Shown: in pieces, positions 47,200 to 59,166 of the stretch
How positions within the stretch are numbered: the stretch's first letter is position 1
Layout: the number at the start of each line of letters is the position of its first letter
Translations under genes and position numbers: made by a program
Source of the DNA: Malus domestica
Taxonomy: Eukaryota > Streptophyta > Magnoliopsida > Rosales > Rosaceae
DNA length: 64,000 bases
Direction of reading: 5' to 3'
Assembly: GCF_042453785.1 (NCBI RefSeq)
Contig: NC_091667.1
Location: forward strand, 36,262,001 to 36,326,000
Notes under the pieces: model-generated
Databases searched by the model: none
Seen by the model: only the letters and a program-made list of their open reading frames with translations
Told to the model about the DNA's origin: nothing

Positions 47200-47706
47200 T
47201 CAAACAATAACAAGAGGTGCATCCTTAGCCTTGTCCTCTGCCGCGGCCGGAGCTGCTGCCTTTGCTACATCCTCCTCCGTGGCCTTTGGATTGATCTCCA
47301 CCGCTGGCTCCTCTTCTTTCGCCTTCCGTGCAGGCTCCTCTTCTTTCGCCTTCCGTGCAGGCTCCTCCACCAGCTCTTTCCCCTTGGTCTCCTTCACAGC
47401 CTCAACGAGATTAATCTCCGCCAGTTGCTTGGCAACAACTTCGGCTTGATCCTTTTCAGTTGCTACCACATCAGCCTCGGCCGCAGCCTCAGCCTCCTTC
47501 TCCTTTGGCTTTGAGAGGTCTACCAAAGGTGCTTCAGTGGTGGTCTCCTCTTGTTTCGCATCCTGGTTGGTAGTGGCGGTGGTGGTTGTAGTAGTGGCCT
47601 CACCCTCCTGAGGGCCATCAGCCTTCTTGGGGCTGGTGGTCTCGCTAGGGAGGGTCTCTGGGCGAGGGGTGTCGAACTCCTTTGGCTTGCTCGCACAGCC
47701 TCCCAT
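47200..47706 (-). CDS. Small lipid-anchored Ala/Glu/Lys-rich protein (MGGC start)
   Basis: A single-exon frame of 168 residues starts MGGCASKPKEF. Glycine at position 2 with serine at position 6 fits N-myristoylation, and Cys4 fits palmitoylation, so plasma-membrane attachment is likely. The rest is low complexity: a threonine run (TTTTTTATT), then Ala-Glu-Lys-rich sequence predicted to be disordered or helical, with no catalytic domain. Two exact copies of EEPARKAKE (9 residues, 27 bp) lie in tandem at about 47315-47370. Similar MGGC..KPK proteins occur across eudicots as uncharacterised proteins; a scaffold or signalling role is a guess. The coding region is clearly more GC-rich than its flanks. 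Confidence 0.75.
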   Translation of the reverse strand: MGGCASKPKEFDTPRPETLPSETTSPKKADGPQEGEATTTTTTATTNQDAKQEETTTEAPLVDLSKPKEKEAEAAAEADVVATEKDQAEVVAKQLAEINLVEAVKETKGKELVEEPARKAKEEEPARKAKEEEPAVEINPKATEEDVAKAAAPAAAEDKAKDAPLVIV

Positions 47707-48406
47707 GATTTGATTCGGTTGATGGGACGAGTGAGCGAGTTTTGGAGTTGGACGTCGGGGTCCGGGATATTAGGTATTAATTTATCAAAGGAGAGGAGGG
47801 GCGGTGTTTGAGGCTGAGGGAAAATGATTAAGGACAGAATGGGTTCATATAGTGGAACAAGAGGTCTTATGTTTAGGAGAAATTGTTGGTCATCAGCCTG
47901 GCAATTACCTGCATTTTCAAACCCGACAACTCTACTTCTGTTTCTCCTCCGATTTTCTTGCTGGGAAATTAGAGGAGGTGGTCTTCCAGTTCGTTATTAC
48001 AGTTGGTCGTTTTCAAATTTTGTGCGGCTGTCCCCTTCGCCCCGTGTCTCTTGTTCCCAAAATTTAGAGCAACAACCCCTTCAAAAAATAAAATAAAATA
48101 CCAATTAACTATACTAATTACTAAAAGTGAAACTATTAAGCAAAATGTGTGGAAGCTAGACTTGTGGTCAGAATGAGGTTGAAATGTTTCCGTGAGTCTT
48201 TTCGGTCTCCGAAATGGGTGGATAATCTTGACTTGCCACTAATTGTTTCCCTTAAGAAATAAAAATAAAAACTATTAAGCAAAACTATAAACATATGGTT
48301 CTTTCCTTGCGGATCAAGCCACGTAATTTTCAAATGGGTGATCGAATGGGTTAAACCCGCGACAAATGTAGCCATTTCATATTTCGTTCTGATTAGATGG
48401 TATATC
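47707..48406. other. Intergenic, nothing recognised
   Basis: Promoter side of the MGGC gene, then spacer up to the LINE tail. No TATA box stands out. Confidence 0.5.
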
Positions 48407-50790
48407 TTTTTATTTTTTTTTTGTTGAAATTTGAATATTATTAAATACGAATCGAAATGTTTACATCAAATGCCAGAGTATTAAACAACCACTCTGGTTC
48501 AAAACCATCCCAAGTATGACTACCCCCCACACGCGTGACATAAGAAGCCACAAGATGCGTAGCCTCATTACAGGCACGAGGAGTATATAAGAACTTAATA
48601 GCGTCAAATTGTTGCTGAAGAAGATGAATATCCCATAAGATACCATCGAGAACTGCCTCCAGTTGTACATGACCATGAATCATGTCGACAAGAACCTAAA
48701 AGTCAGTCTCCAACTATACAGATTCAAAGCCTCTCTCCACACAAGCCAACAAAGCCACTCGCAATGCTTCTGCTTCGGCCATAATACTCGAGACACAAGG
48801 AATTTTTCCAACACCTCCAACACCTTTGAAGATGCCCACAAAATCCCTCACCACCCAACCAACACCACCTATACCAGTCTAGCTATGCTCCATCACAATT
48901 AATTTTAAAAGTTCCAAAAGGTGGCTTGATCCACCCTTGAAGACCCTCTTTACTCACTTGCTGCCCACGGGGTACCAAGTGCACCTATGCTTCTTCACAA
49001 ACCTTCAACTCCTCCCATTGTTGTTTAAGTAATTGAATCGCAACAAGGGGCTTTACCTCAACCTTCTCAAACACCAAACTATTTCGACATTTCCATATCC
49101 TCCATAAACCACCAACCACCCATCGCATAAGGTCACAAGCCTCCCCATCTTTACCATATTTTGCACATAACCACTTCGGACATTCCAAAAAATCCACACC
49201 GACCACCATGGTCACATCTAATTGAAGCGGGGAACCAAACCAAAAAACACGGACAAATGGGCAAAAAAAATAAGATATGTACCCGTGTTTCCACCTCACC
49301 TTCACAAAAAGGGCAACTAGTCTCCAGACGTATCCCCTGTCGTTGCAAATTTGTACGCACTGCCAAAATATTCCTGCACCCTTTCCAAACAAAATGACAT
49401 AATTTGGGTGGAACCTTCAATCTCCAAATATCCCTCCACACCGAATCCCCATTATCAGCCATACTAGACTGACCCACACCTTTCCGTCCGAGCTTCCCAT
49501 TTCTACTCATTTTTGCGCCACCATATACCCAGACTTCATTGAATAAACTCCATTTTGTGTATAATGCCACATCATACGATTCACTGAATAAACTCCATTT
49601 TGTGTATAATGCCACATCATACGATTCGGGCATCCAAATCGACTATGTGGGATACTTAAGATAGTACGGGCTTCCTCTTCATTAAAACACAACTCAATGA
49701 CCTCACGCTTCCAATTACCCCCCAGATCCACCAAGTTGGCAACCAATATAGGCATATCCTGATGACGTGAAATAGATCGAAACATCCTTGGTATAGGAAG
49801 CCATGGGTCTGTTGCAGTTTGAATACACCTCGCATCCCCCACCCGCCACCGTACACCAGCCTTTAGAATTTTCCTTCCCTGTAAATCCCCTTCCAACCCC
49901 AAGAAGTGCTCTACCTACCGGTGCATCCATGAATGATACAGAAGGATAGTATTTAGCTTGCAGTACTCTAGCCAAAAATGAGTTCGGATTACATATGAGT
50001 TGCCACCCCACCTTAGCCAACATAGCTAAGTTAAAATCAATAATCTCCTTGAACCCAAGACCACCAGAATCCTTCTATTTTGCAACTTTGTTCCAAGCCA
50101 TCCAATGAATTCCCTTTTTTGTCTTCTGATCCCTCCACCAAAATCTTGCAATAACTTGTTCAATTTCCTTTGCCAATTGAGTGGGCAATTGAAAACATGA
50201 TATAATGTATATAGGTAAAGAAGCCGCAACACTCTTAATCAACACCTCCTTCCTGGCTACTGACAAAAATTGTTCCGCTAACCCATTAATTCTCTCATCT
50301 AATCTATTCCGTACTTCTTCAAACACGCTTTTCTTTGATACTCCAAAATCTGCTTGAATGCCCAAATACTTCCCAAAACCTTCCTGGTGTTTAATCCCTA
50401 AGATCTGTGACAAGTGAGCTTTCAATCCTTGCGAACACCCCACACTAAAATGTACCAAACTTTTATCCAAATTAATGAATTATCCAAACCCTGTAGCACA
50501 TTGTTGGAGCAAACCCTTAACATTCAGAACCTCAAGCTCCGTAGCTTAACAAAAAAGCATTGAATCATCCGCAAAAAAAAAAACATGTGATAGAGGGTCG
50601 GCACAAGCACTTACCGACATGCCACCGATACGTCCCATCCTCGCTTCATTATGGATTAAGGATAAAAATCCTTCTGCACAAATAAGGAAAGAAAAGGCGA
50701 TAACGGATCTCCTTGCCAAATGCCCCTTCGAGGCATGATATATCCCCTTCAAGCTAGTTCTAACAATGAAAGTATCTCCAATAAAGATGT
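48407..50790 (-). mobile_element. LINE (non-LTR retrotransposon), 5'-truncated and decayed
   Basis: On the minus strand, remains of an L1-type second reading frame run in the usual order. The second half of the reverse transcriptase comes first (about 50790-50040), with the catalytic FADD box in HVFFFADDSMLF and later SVARKEVLIKSVAASLPIY and ARFWWRDQ. A zinc-binding RT tail (zf-RVT, about 49640-49200) follows, with WRLKVPPKLCHFVWKG and CPFCEGEVETRVHI. Last is an RNase H-like end (about 49090-48441) with PRACNEATHLVASYV. The transcript ends in a poly(A) tail, seen as a T run at 48407-48422. The endonuclease and the first half of RT are missing. Several frameshifts and stops interrupt the frame. 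A 44-bp tandem duplication (49541-49628) lies in the region just before zf-RVT. No clear target-site duplication is seen. Confidence 0.9.
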
Positions 50791-51025
50791 GTAAACATGT
50801 TTTTGCTTTAATTAGCAGAAAAATAATTGTAATAAATCTTATGACTAGATGAACTATGATCGTTTGATTAAGTGAATAAGCGATCTCAGATCCTTGATCT
50901 CAAATTTACATCAAAACATTACTGCTCGTGTAACAGTTACTTAATGATTGGGAGGTAAAATGTTTTCCATCAAGAATGGGAGATGCTTAAGTCTTTTGTT
51001 TAAAAAGCCTTCGTTTTGTATTAAA

Positions 51026-51196
51026 TCTTCTGTACCCAAAATAAGTGTAGCTTCTCTATGGCCTCAATGAGTGTTAGATACATATTAAATTTATGAAAAC
51101 AAAATTAAGCAAAGTTAAGATCATAAATACGTGTTAGTCACTTATTGAGGCCACAGAGAGACCACACCTATTTTAGGTGCAGAAGGTTTGGTCTCC
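51026..51196. mobile_element. MITE-like inverted repeat
   Basis: The left arm (cttctgtacccaaaataagtg, tctatggcctcaatgagtg) is mirrored by the right arm (cacttattgaggccacagaga, cctattttaggtgcagaag). Arms of about 60 bp enclose an AT-rich centre. Target duplication is not resolved. Confidence 0.6.
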
Positions 51197-51350
51197 TTTG
51201 TTTTTATAGAGAAACGACATAAGTAATTTGAGCTTGAGTGCAATTAGAGGGATTACACTTATATAATTAATTGACCTAGCTCAGTAGATGATGCTTTACC
51301 ATAGTGGCGGAAAACAATACCTTTGTATATCTTGGTGCATGTACGATCCT

Positions 51351-51420
51351 ACTATAATTCCTCTCCCCTAACAACTATTTAACCCACTATAATTCCTCTC
51401 CCCTAACAACTATTTAAGTC
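51351..51420. repeat. 35-bp tandem duplication
   Basis: Two adjacent copies of actataattcctctccccta plus acaactatttaaccc, differing only at the end. Confidence 0.9.
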
Positions 51421-51533
51421 GCTACTAAAAAATTAACTAACCTAGCTCATAAATAAACAAATTCAATTTCTGCACTAAAAGTTCGACCAAAAAAACTTTG
51501 CTAGTAATAATACTACACGATGGAAGTTTTTTA

Positions 51534-51677
51534 GGGTAGTGATATTCACACATTTATTTTTCCGTCTCATACATTCCTCCCAATTTTCAGCCGTCCGGTC
51601 AAATGAATTGAAGAAGATCAGTAATACAATAAATTAGCAAGAGTACGTGAGAGGTAAAATGAATATGTGAATAACAT
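51534..51677. mobile_element. hAT-type MITE, relative of 8581-8726
   Basis: The ends read gtagtgatattcacacattt and, reversed, aatgttattcacatattcat. The inner stretch is the reverse of the first element's inner stretch (caaatgaattgaagaagatc against cttcaattcatt). Target duplication is unclear. From here to 52285 no gene is supported; it is the promoter side of the Kazal gene. Confidence 0.6.
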
Positions 51678-52285
51678 TTTCTGTTGTTTAATACAACGAT
51701 ATATTTTGTGGCATTTCCTTAGGCTTTCCGGAAAAAGAAACGGCATACGCGCCAAAATCCACAATCAATACACGTAATAGTTGTAATGAATTCAACGCCG
51801 CTGGTGACTAAAAAAGAAGCGGGAACAATGGCTGCCCCAAAAATCCGGCCGACATCAGCGTTCACTGTCCAAATCTATCAGCCGCTAAAACGACACCGTA
51901 GATGCGCAAATCAAACTCAAAATAGGCACATTACGCGTCCGATCTCTGTTCCATTCGTTAAACACCGAAAAATTAGGGATTGAACTGGACGTTAAGCTAA
52001 TCCTCTCCCTAATTTTACAGAAATTCGAGGGGATATATTGAGCAAGTAGTCAAAAGGGATCAAACATTCCCATGGTAAACTCAGATTCGCCAACTTCATA
52101 ATTTCTAAATCCTTAAACCTAACCTGACCTGATTTGGAGAATCAAATCTCTCAAATTTGGGGAAGGTTCAGGGAACAAGAAGAAGATCAACAAGGATTTT
52201 TGGGGAGCTGAGATTATTTTGATTTAATTTAATTTAAGTTTAAATGATTTCTCCTCCTCAAATTTCTTAAGGTTTTGCAAAATAC

Positions 52286-52369
52286 AAAGGCGAGCTTCGC
52301 TTCGCTTTTCTTTCGAAATCCATCCGTTTTTATTCCTGATTTCGAAAGAAAAGGAAAAAGCTCGCCTTT
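52286..52369 (+). promoter_or_regulatory. Strong hairpin in the leader of the Kazal gene
   Basis: The left arm 52286-52320 (aaaggcgagctt, then ttttctttcgaaatc) and the right arm 52338-52369 (gatttcgaaagaaaa, then aagctcgccttt) pair almost perfectly over about 30 bp. The mismatched part is limited to a few bases mid-arm, and the loop is 17 bases. It ends 35 bases before the start codon, so it should fold in the mRNA leader if transcription starts upstream. A small-RNA precursor or a MITE remnant are alternatives. Confidence 0.6.
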
Positions 52370-52404
52370 GCGTGGTAAGTTGAGTGAAATAATTCATAAA
52401 TCCA

Positions 52405-52827
52405 ATGGAAGCCCATTTCGCAAAATCGGTGCCAGTCCCTCTCATCCTCCTGAGCCTCTTCCCAATCATTGTCTTCTGTTCCTTCACTACAGTTCGATCC
52501 GACCACGAATCATCTACGATGATTAATCTCCGGTTGCCCTCAGATGCCACGTCCGCGGATCGATGCAGTGCACAAGTGGAGTCACCCTTGTCCCGCCCCA
52601 TGTGTCCGGTAAGCTGCTTTAGACCAGACCCGGTGTGTGGGGTGGACGGGGTTACCTACTGGTGTGGGTGCCAAGAGGCACAATGTGCCGGTGTCAAAGT
52701 AGGAAAATTAGGGTTTTGTGAAGTGGGCAACGGGGGGTCTGCCCCTCTCTCTGCTCAGGCGCTGCTTCTGGTTCACATTGTTTGGCTGATCGTCCTCGGC
52801 TTCGCGGTCCTTTTCGGGCTGTTCTGA
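52405..52827 (+). CDS. Kazal-type serine protease inhibitor, membrane-anchored
   Basis: A single-exon frame of 140 residues. Residues 1-32 form a signal peptide (VPLILLSLFPIIVFCSF). A Kazal-like cysteine-rich domain spans about 54-108: it begins at DRC, continues MCPVSCFRPDPVCGVDGVTY and WCGCQEAQC, and ends LGFCEV. Residues 118-140 form a C-terminal hydrophobic segment (LLVHIVWLIVLGFAVLFGLF), which could be a membrane anchor or a GPI signal. Kazal domains block serine proteases by a canonical loop; in this plant family (for example At4g01575) the target is unknown. The frame lacks introns. The leader carries a strong hairpin. No defect is seen. Confidence 0.9.
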   Translation: MEAHFAKSVPVPLILLSLFPIIVFCSFTTVRSDHESSTMINLRLPSDATSADRCSAQVESPLSRPMCPVSCFRPDPVCGVDGVTYWCGCQEAQCAGVKVGKLGFCEVGNGGSAPLSAQALLLVHIVWLIVLGFAVLFGLF

Positions 52828-53086
52828 ATCGACAACGACCATTAGTTGATGATTTTGCTGGTTTCTTGGAGGTCAAGCAAGCTTCAATCATTTTAATCTT
52901 CTTGCAACGCAGAGACCATTTAACTGATCAATTGATATGACCAGACACACAGAAAAACAAAGAACATGCGTGTTGTGCAAGAAAGTCGTGATCTTTTGTA
53001 TCTTCAATTTTTTTTTTCTTGATTAGGTTTATCTTTGATACAGTGAAGGCCTCTCTTACATCATTGAGTAATGGAATTACTTTCAT

Positions 53087-53247
53087 TCACCACTCTTAAG
53101 TGATGGTGATGCTCACCACCCTATTTATCACGGTTAGATAAGTTTAAATTTCATAATCTGTAGTGGATAAATACAAATCTCAAAATTTATACTCATTCAA
53201 CGGTGATAGGTAAGGTGATGAACATTACCACCACTAGAGGGTGGTGA
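53087..53247. mobile_element. MITE-like inverted repeat downstream of the Kazal gene
   Basis: Arms of about 60 bp face each other: tcaccactcttaagtgatgg ... tatttatcacggttaga, and on the right caacggtgataggtaaggtg ... ccactagagggtggtga. The element is about 160 bp. No clean target duplication. The remaining spacer to 54003 shows nothing else except the MutS2 promoter side. Confidence 0.65.
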
Positions 53248-54003
53248 GCAAAAATGCACATGTTGAGTAATAGAGGAGGATACAGATAGGCCTTTGTGCT
53301 TACGGTTTGATTCATCAGAAACGGATTGTTGGAAAATAGATAACGATTGAATTTTTAAAGTTAAGATGAACATGTACCATTTGATTAAATCTAACGGCTC
53401 TTACAAAAAAGAGTCGTCACGAGTCCTTAAAATGAGGACCTTAGGTGAACATCATTGTTTGATCACTTGTATATGTACATGCAAGAAAATCGAATTAAAC
53501 TTCTTAGCGGGTTGGCTTGGTATTGCTGTGATTTGAAAAAAAAAACTTATTCTGCTTTGCTGTGAGAATAAGCTCATTTTTGCTGCTTCACGTTTTCATC
53601 TTTTTTTCACCCAAAACTGTGAAAATAAGATGTTTTTAAGTGTTTACCAAATAAATTTTTGAGCTCAGTTTTTATATCCACTTTTTATAAAAGCACCTCA
53701 GTACCAAATCAGTACGTAGTCTTGCTTTTTATCTTGATTATTTGTATGAAATTATAACGTTTGACATTGAAATGGGCCAAATGGTCAACGAATCTCTTTC
53801 AATTAATTTGAGCCCATTACATGCCAAAATTGTTTTTGGACTTCCGGATGCGGGCCACCCGGCCCACAATCCATAAGGCGGCTAGTCGCCCAACACCACA
53901 CGCTGCCTTGTCTGGTCATCCTGTGAGCTCTGAGAAACCAGTCCCGCCACTTGTAGCCGTTGGCAGCCAAACGCTCCGCCACCGCCACACAGAGCTCCCA
54001 GAA

Positions 54004-57000
54004 ATGTTATTTTCTTGCGCTCCGTTTGGAATCTCCAACCCCATCGTCTTCCTCACCTTCACCAATCTCGGCCACCGCGCCAGTAATTTACTCAAAACCA
54101 AACGCGCCGCCTCAATCTCCTCCCTAAATTACCAGTCCGCCACAGCATCGCAGGCGCACCATGACAGCCTTAGGGTTTTGGAATGGGACAAGCTCTGCGA
54201 CTCCGTCGCCTCCTTCGCGCGTACTTCGTTAGGCCGCGAAGCCACCAAGGCACAGCTTTGGTCTTTGAGTCAGACGTACGAAGAAAGCCTCAGGCTTTTG
54301 GACGAAACCAACGCCGCCGTCGAAATGCGCAAGCACGGCGGTTGCTCTTTGGATTTCACCGGCGTCAATGTCGTTTTGGTACGCAATCTTCCAAATTTCC
54401 ATGCCTCTTGTCATTCATTTCCTGAAAATTTGATGACTTTGCCCGCTTCTCACTGAATTTTAGGTGCAATCTGCCATACAACATGTTCGGAGGAGTTCGC
54501 CACTGGACGGGGACGAAGCGCTAGCTGTGGTGGCGATGCTGCAGTACGCGGAGAATTTGCAGAGTAATCTGAAAGCTGCTATCAAGGAAGATGCAGACTG
54601 GTACACACGTTTTATGCCGCTTTCGGAAGTGGTAAATTGTACAACATTGAAATTTCGAATAAAGTAGTACCGATTGTTAGCATACATTTCAATGAATTTA
54701 TATGTATCTACTTTTAACTGCTTCCACAGATAATGGAATTCGAAGTTAATCGGTCACTAGTTAAGCTGATACAGCAAGTTATAGATGAAGATGGCAGCGT
54801 TAAAGACTCTGCGGTTCGTTACTAAATGTGTTACTTTGTATTATGGTGTTTTTTCCCCTGCATTCTTGCCTCATTCAAAACTTTTGTTCCTTGTTTTAGA
54901 GTCCTAATCTGAAACGATTACGCAGTCAAGTTCGGACGCTTGAGGGAAAGGTAAGTTATTATATTTTCTTTATCATCGCCCATGGAGATTTGAAAAGACG
55001 ATGAATTTCTTGGTTTTGAGGTTATTGTTTCTCTTCATACTTATTCACAACTTATCGTATGAGTTATTGCTCTGCTGTTCAGATTAATCAGTTAATGGAC
55101 AGCCTAATTAGGAATGACAAGAGTGAAACGCCGTCCCTGGTAAGAAGCTCAAGTTCGGGGATGTATATCGTAATGTCTTCAAGATTATTATCCTAATTAC
55201 TATACTGTAATTGGTTCAGGAAGTGAGTAATGTTGATGGCAGGTGGTGCATTAAATCAACTGCTAACGAACTGAAAATTTTTAAGGGTCTGCTGTTGCCC
55301 AGGTCTGTAAAGTTTGTTGTATAACTTTTATCAACTCTGAGCATTCAAACAACACTTTATTTATTGTTTTAAGGTCTTGATCATATTTTGTAGTTCTCTC
55401 TCAGATGTTGATTGATTCAGTCCTGAAAGTGATATAATGTTATAGTCGTTCAGGCATAGGAAGCATTGTCGAGCCATTATCTGCTATCCCTCTAAATGAT
55501 GAATTGCAACGAACAAGGGTACTAGTTTCAGAAGCTGAGGCAGAAGTTCTCTCAATGTTAACAGAAAAGGTTTCTGGCTTTACGTGGTATAACTATTCTT
55601 TTTCTGGCTATATAATATTTTCCCCTTTTTTACGTTTATCTTCTTGTTGTTTTGTGTACAGATGCAAATGGATCTTGATAACATTGAACAACTATCCAAC
55701 AGAATAATCCAATTGGATGTGGTAGGTTGCTGCCACCATTCAATGATATCTTCTTTCAGCTCGTTCTCTCTTTCATTTTATTCTTGTACGGGATCAATTA
55801 ACTTCTAAAGAAACAAAAGGAACAATAAAAGAAAAAAATTTCATACCTTAATTTGAATGCCTCAAAAGCAGTCTTCACAAAATTCAGAATCATTACTCAA
55901 GTTTGAAGCACATTCCAACTGCATGATCATATTTTCATGGAATTTTTTCTAAATACCATTACGGCTGTTACTTTTTCTCTTATTTTGGTTGGAAATTCAT
56001 TAGTTTGGGCTGTTAATTTGTAGGTCCATGCCCGAGCAACTTATGGTCTATCATTTGGGGGAACATATCCAAAAATATTTCTACCAGGAGGGCATGGCCC
56101 TTCCACTTTGACCAACTTATCGGGGAACAAACATCAACAAGTATCTGATCCCTCAAAGAGTGAATGGGTGTTGTATCTGCCGAAAGCTTATCATCCTCTA
56201 TTACTTCACCAACATAGAGAAAATTTACAGAAGGCTAGGAAGGAGTTAAAGAATGCCACTATGGTACTTATGTGATAACTCATAATTGTAATCTGGTGCC
56301 CATTTGTTATATGAATTAAACTCGACTTTATTTTTACTGTATTCTTTTAATAGAGTGGCGATCAATAGGACTTGCATTGAGGTGAGTGCCACCTTTCAAC
56401 AGTCAGTAGTTTACTTCTTGACAAGTATGTTATAAACATTTTGTTCTGTTACTAGGAAATCAAAAGAAAAGTACAAGGAGAAAATGTTGCACAGAAAGCG
56501 GGAAAAGATACCAATATTTCATCCTTAGAATTTAAGGTAATCTCTAATTTAATAGGGTGATTATTCATAATACAGATGGCAGGAAATTCTTATCTCTTAG
56601 TGTGCAGACACTCTATATTTATTAAACAGATATTTTGTTAATAATGTTTTACCTCTGTTTGCCAGGCTAAAGAACTGGAACAAGCTCGACCAATTCCAGT
56701 TGATTTTTTCATAGCTAAAAAAACACGAGTTTTGGTTATCACTGGCCCTAATACAGGGGGTAAAACCATTTGCCTAAAGACTGTAGGATTGGCAGCCATG
56801 ATGGCAAAATCAGGTTTATCTAACATATCTTAATTCTTTTAGTCATTCCTTTAAGTTTTACTAGTAGTCTCACTATTGTACAGATACTGTAATTGTTATA
56901 CTTTCTCATATCAATCTGAGATTGTTAATATCCAGTCCACAGACACTTCGGATGAATAGGTTTATGAAATGAAAACAGATCGCTCTCCAAACGGGTAGAA

Positions 57001-59166
57001 AGTATTTAGGGACATAAAATTGTCACAAATGCAACTTTCAACACTTGTAACCCCCTTTTTTACACATTGCAGGTCTTTATGTTTTATGTTCCGAATCAGT
57101 ACAAATCCCTTGGTTTGATTCAGTTTTTGCTGACATTGGTGATGAACAATCCCTGACCCAATCGCTTTCCACCTTTTCCAGCCACTTAAAACATATAAGC
57201 GTAAGAAAAAAGTTCTTTCTGAAAGTTTTTCTACCTTGTCTTTAGTAAAGCTTCCATATGGTAAACATGATCAACAACAAAGGTAAAATAGATAAAAACT
57301 TGATTGAGACATTTACTGCAGGAGTTTCGGTGAAAATTCTTGACTATATGTTTATGATTCATGCAGGACATCCAATCACAGTCAACAAGTCGTTCACTTG
57401 TGCTACTAGATGAGGTCTGGTTAAATTGACTGTTTTTTAAATGAAAAAAAATATGAAAAATGAAAGGAAATAAAAATGAATACAGGTATTACACAACTCC
57501 TTTTGCGTTTGTTAGGTTGGTGCAGGAACAAATCCTCTCGAAGGAGCAGCACTGGGGATGTCTCTCCTGGAGTCTTTTGCCGAAACTGGTGCTTTGTTGA
57601 CAATTGCTACAACACATCATGGTGAACTCAAAACCCTGAAATACAGGTATATGACATACAAGTTAAAGATGCAAATATTGCATTACTAATGACAGTTCAA
57701 TTATTTAACACGTCAAGTTTGTAGGAAGAAAAAATGGTTGTCAGACTTATGGTCATAGTTTGTTCTGGATGTCGTTAATTGAAGCGAAGTTTGCCCCATC
57801 TTCCTACTTGAAATCTATATGAGCCCATATAGTATGTGTCCTGCTATAAAGTCTTTGTTTCATGTTGATGAGATTGGTTCTTTGACAGCAACGAGGCCTT
57901 TGAAAATGCATGTATGGAGTTTGATGAAGTGAAGTTAAAGCCAACTTACAGGATTCTCTGGGGAGTACCAGGTCTTCATTATGACAAACAAATTTAGCCT
58001 TTGTTCTGATTTTTCTTTTTAAATCTGTTATACTGGTGACAGAAGGGAAGAGCCATGCTATGTAATTTATTAGTAGTCGTGTGGTGTTCCCATCTATTGT
58101 TACATTATACGGTTATATTACTACATAATGACTGAAGGATTGAGATTTATTCCGCAGGCCGTTCAAATGCAATCAATATAGCTGAAAGGTTAGGACTACC
58201 CGGTAAAGTTGTAGATAATGCCCGTGAACTATATGGTGCAGCTAGTGCAGGAATAGATGAGGTAACATGCGTAGCTTTTCTCAAGTTCTGTTCGAAATCT
58301 CTCATTTTCTTCACGTCATTAAAATGAATCTGTTCATTCCAAATTCCAATGCAGGTGATAATTGACATGGAACGGTTAAAGCAGGATTTTCAAGAGCTTT
58401 TACATGAAGGACAACATCATCTGATGTGAGATTTTTCTGCCCAGTTTAGATAATACTGATATAAACTTAGTGTTACAGTCTTGAACAGGGAACAAATTTT
58501 GGAAAGAGAAAATAACATAAAAGCTAAGTCATGATGCCTAGATGAATCTAAGGTTACAGACAGTGAATCAGTTCATTTTTGTACTCGTAGGCTCTCAAGA
58601 GAGTCGTATGAGAAACTGTTGGTTGCCAAAAGGAAGATTATGGAACATAGTAGTGATCAAAGATATAGGAAGATACGAGAAATATCTGAGGCTGCTGCAA
58701 TGGCCCGTTCTATCCTTCACAAAAAAGTACGAACACGCCGTGCATCTGCAATTCAATCTCTGCAACCTACTTTAACGCATACAAGCCAGCATAAATTGGA
58801 AACTAACAGTCAACGCACAAGAATAGATGATGGACATTCAACGGAAAATAGGAGTGCATCCTCTTTATCGCCATCAGGTATTCATAAACCAATTAGAACT
58901 TCCGAGACCTATTTAGCATTGACTGTCAAATCTCTTCACGGGTTGAGTTTTTACCAACCAAGAATGTGTTTTACCATTTTTTAAGTAGTAGTTTTTCACT
59001 TTATATTTCAGTTAAATTTGAGCTTCCCAAGGTTGGCAATATGGTGTTTGTTTCTTCCCTTGGAAAGAAAGCTGCAGTTTTGAGAGTGGATCCATCTAAA
59101 GAGGAAATAGTGGTTCAAGCCGGAAACATGAAGCTGAAATTGAAACTCGACGACATTAAGGCGTGA
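54004..59166 (+). CDS. MUTS2: MutS2-type DNA mismatch-repair-like ATPase, organelle-targeted
   Basis: Nineteen exons join in phase to 825 residues: 54004-54378, 54464-54631, 54730-54813, 54900-54950, 55083-55139, 55220-55302, 55446-55569, 55662-55721, 56024-56263, 56456-56536, 56666-56813, 57073-57200, 57367-57414, 57516-57646, 57889-57971, 58158-58261, 58355-58425, 58591-58877, 59012-59166. The N-terminus is Ser/Arg-rich and probably a plastid or mitochondrial transit peptide. Then come the MutS core ([16 protein letters not shown]) and a coiled-coil lever region. The ATPase has Walker A GPNTGGKT at 468-475, Walker B SLVLLDE ending at 549, and [10 protein letters not shown]. The bacterial C-terminal Smr nuclease domain is not seen; the protein ends [11 protein letters not shown]. 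MutS2 proteins act in recombination suppression or ribosome rescue rather than classical repair; the plant role is unsettled. An upstream in-frame ATG at 53821 would lengthen the leader region without adding recognisable sequence. Confidence 0.93.

Noticed and set aside
51786-51983. 65-codon frame before the Kazal gene
   Set aside because: Contains a common plant promoter-like word (aaacgacaccgt) and basic residues only; more likely promoter sequence than a gene.
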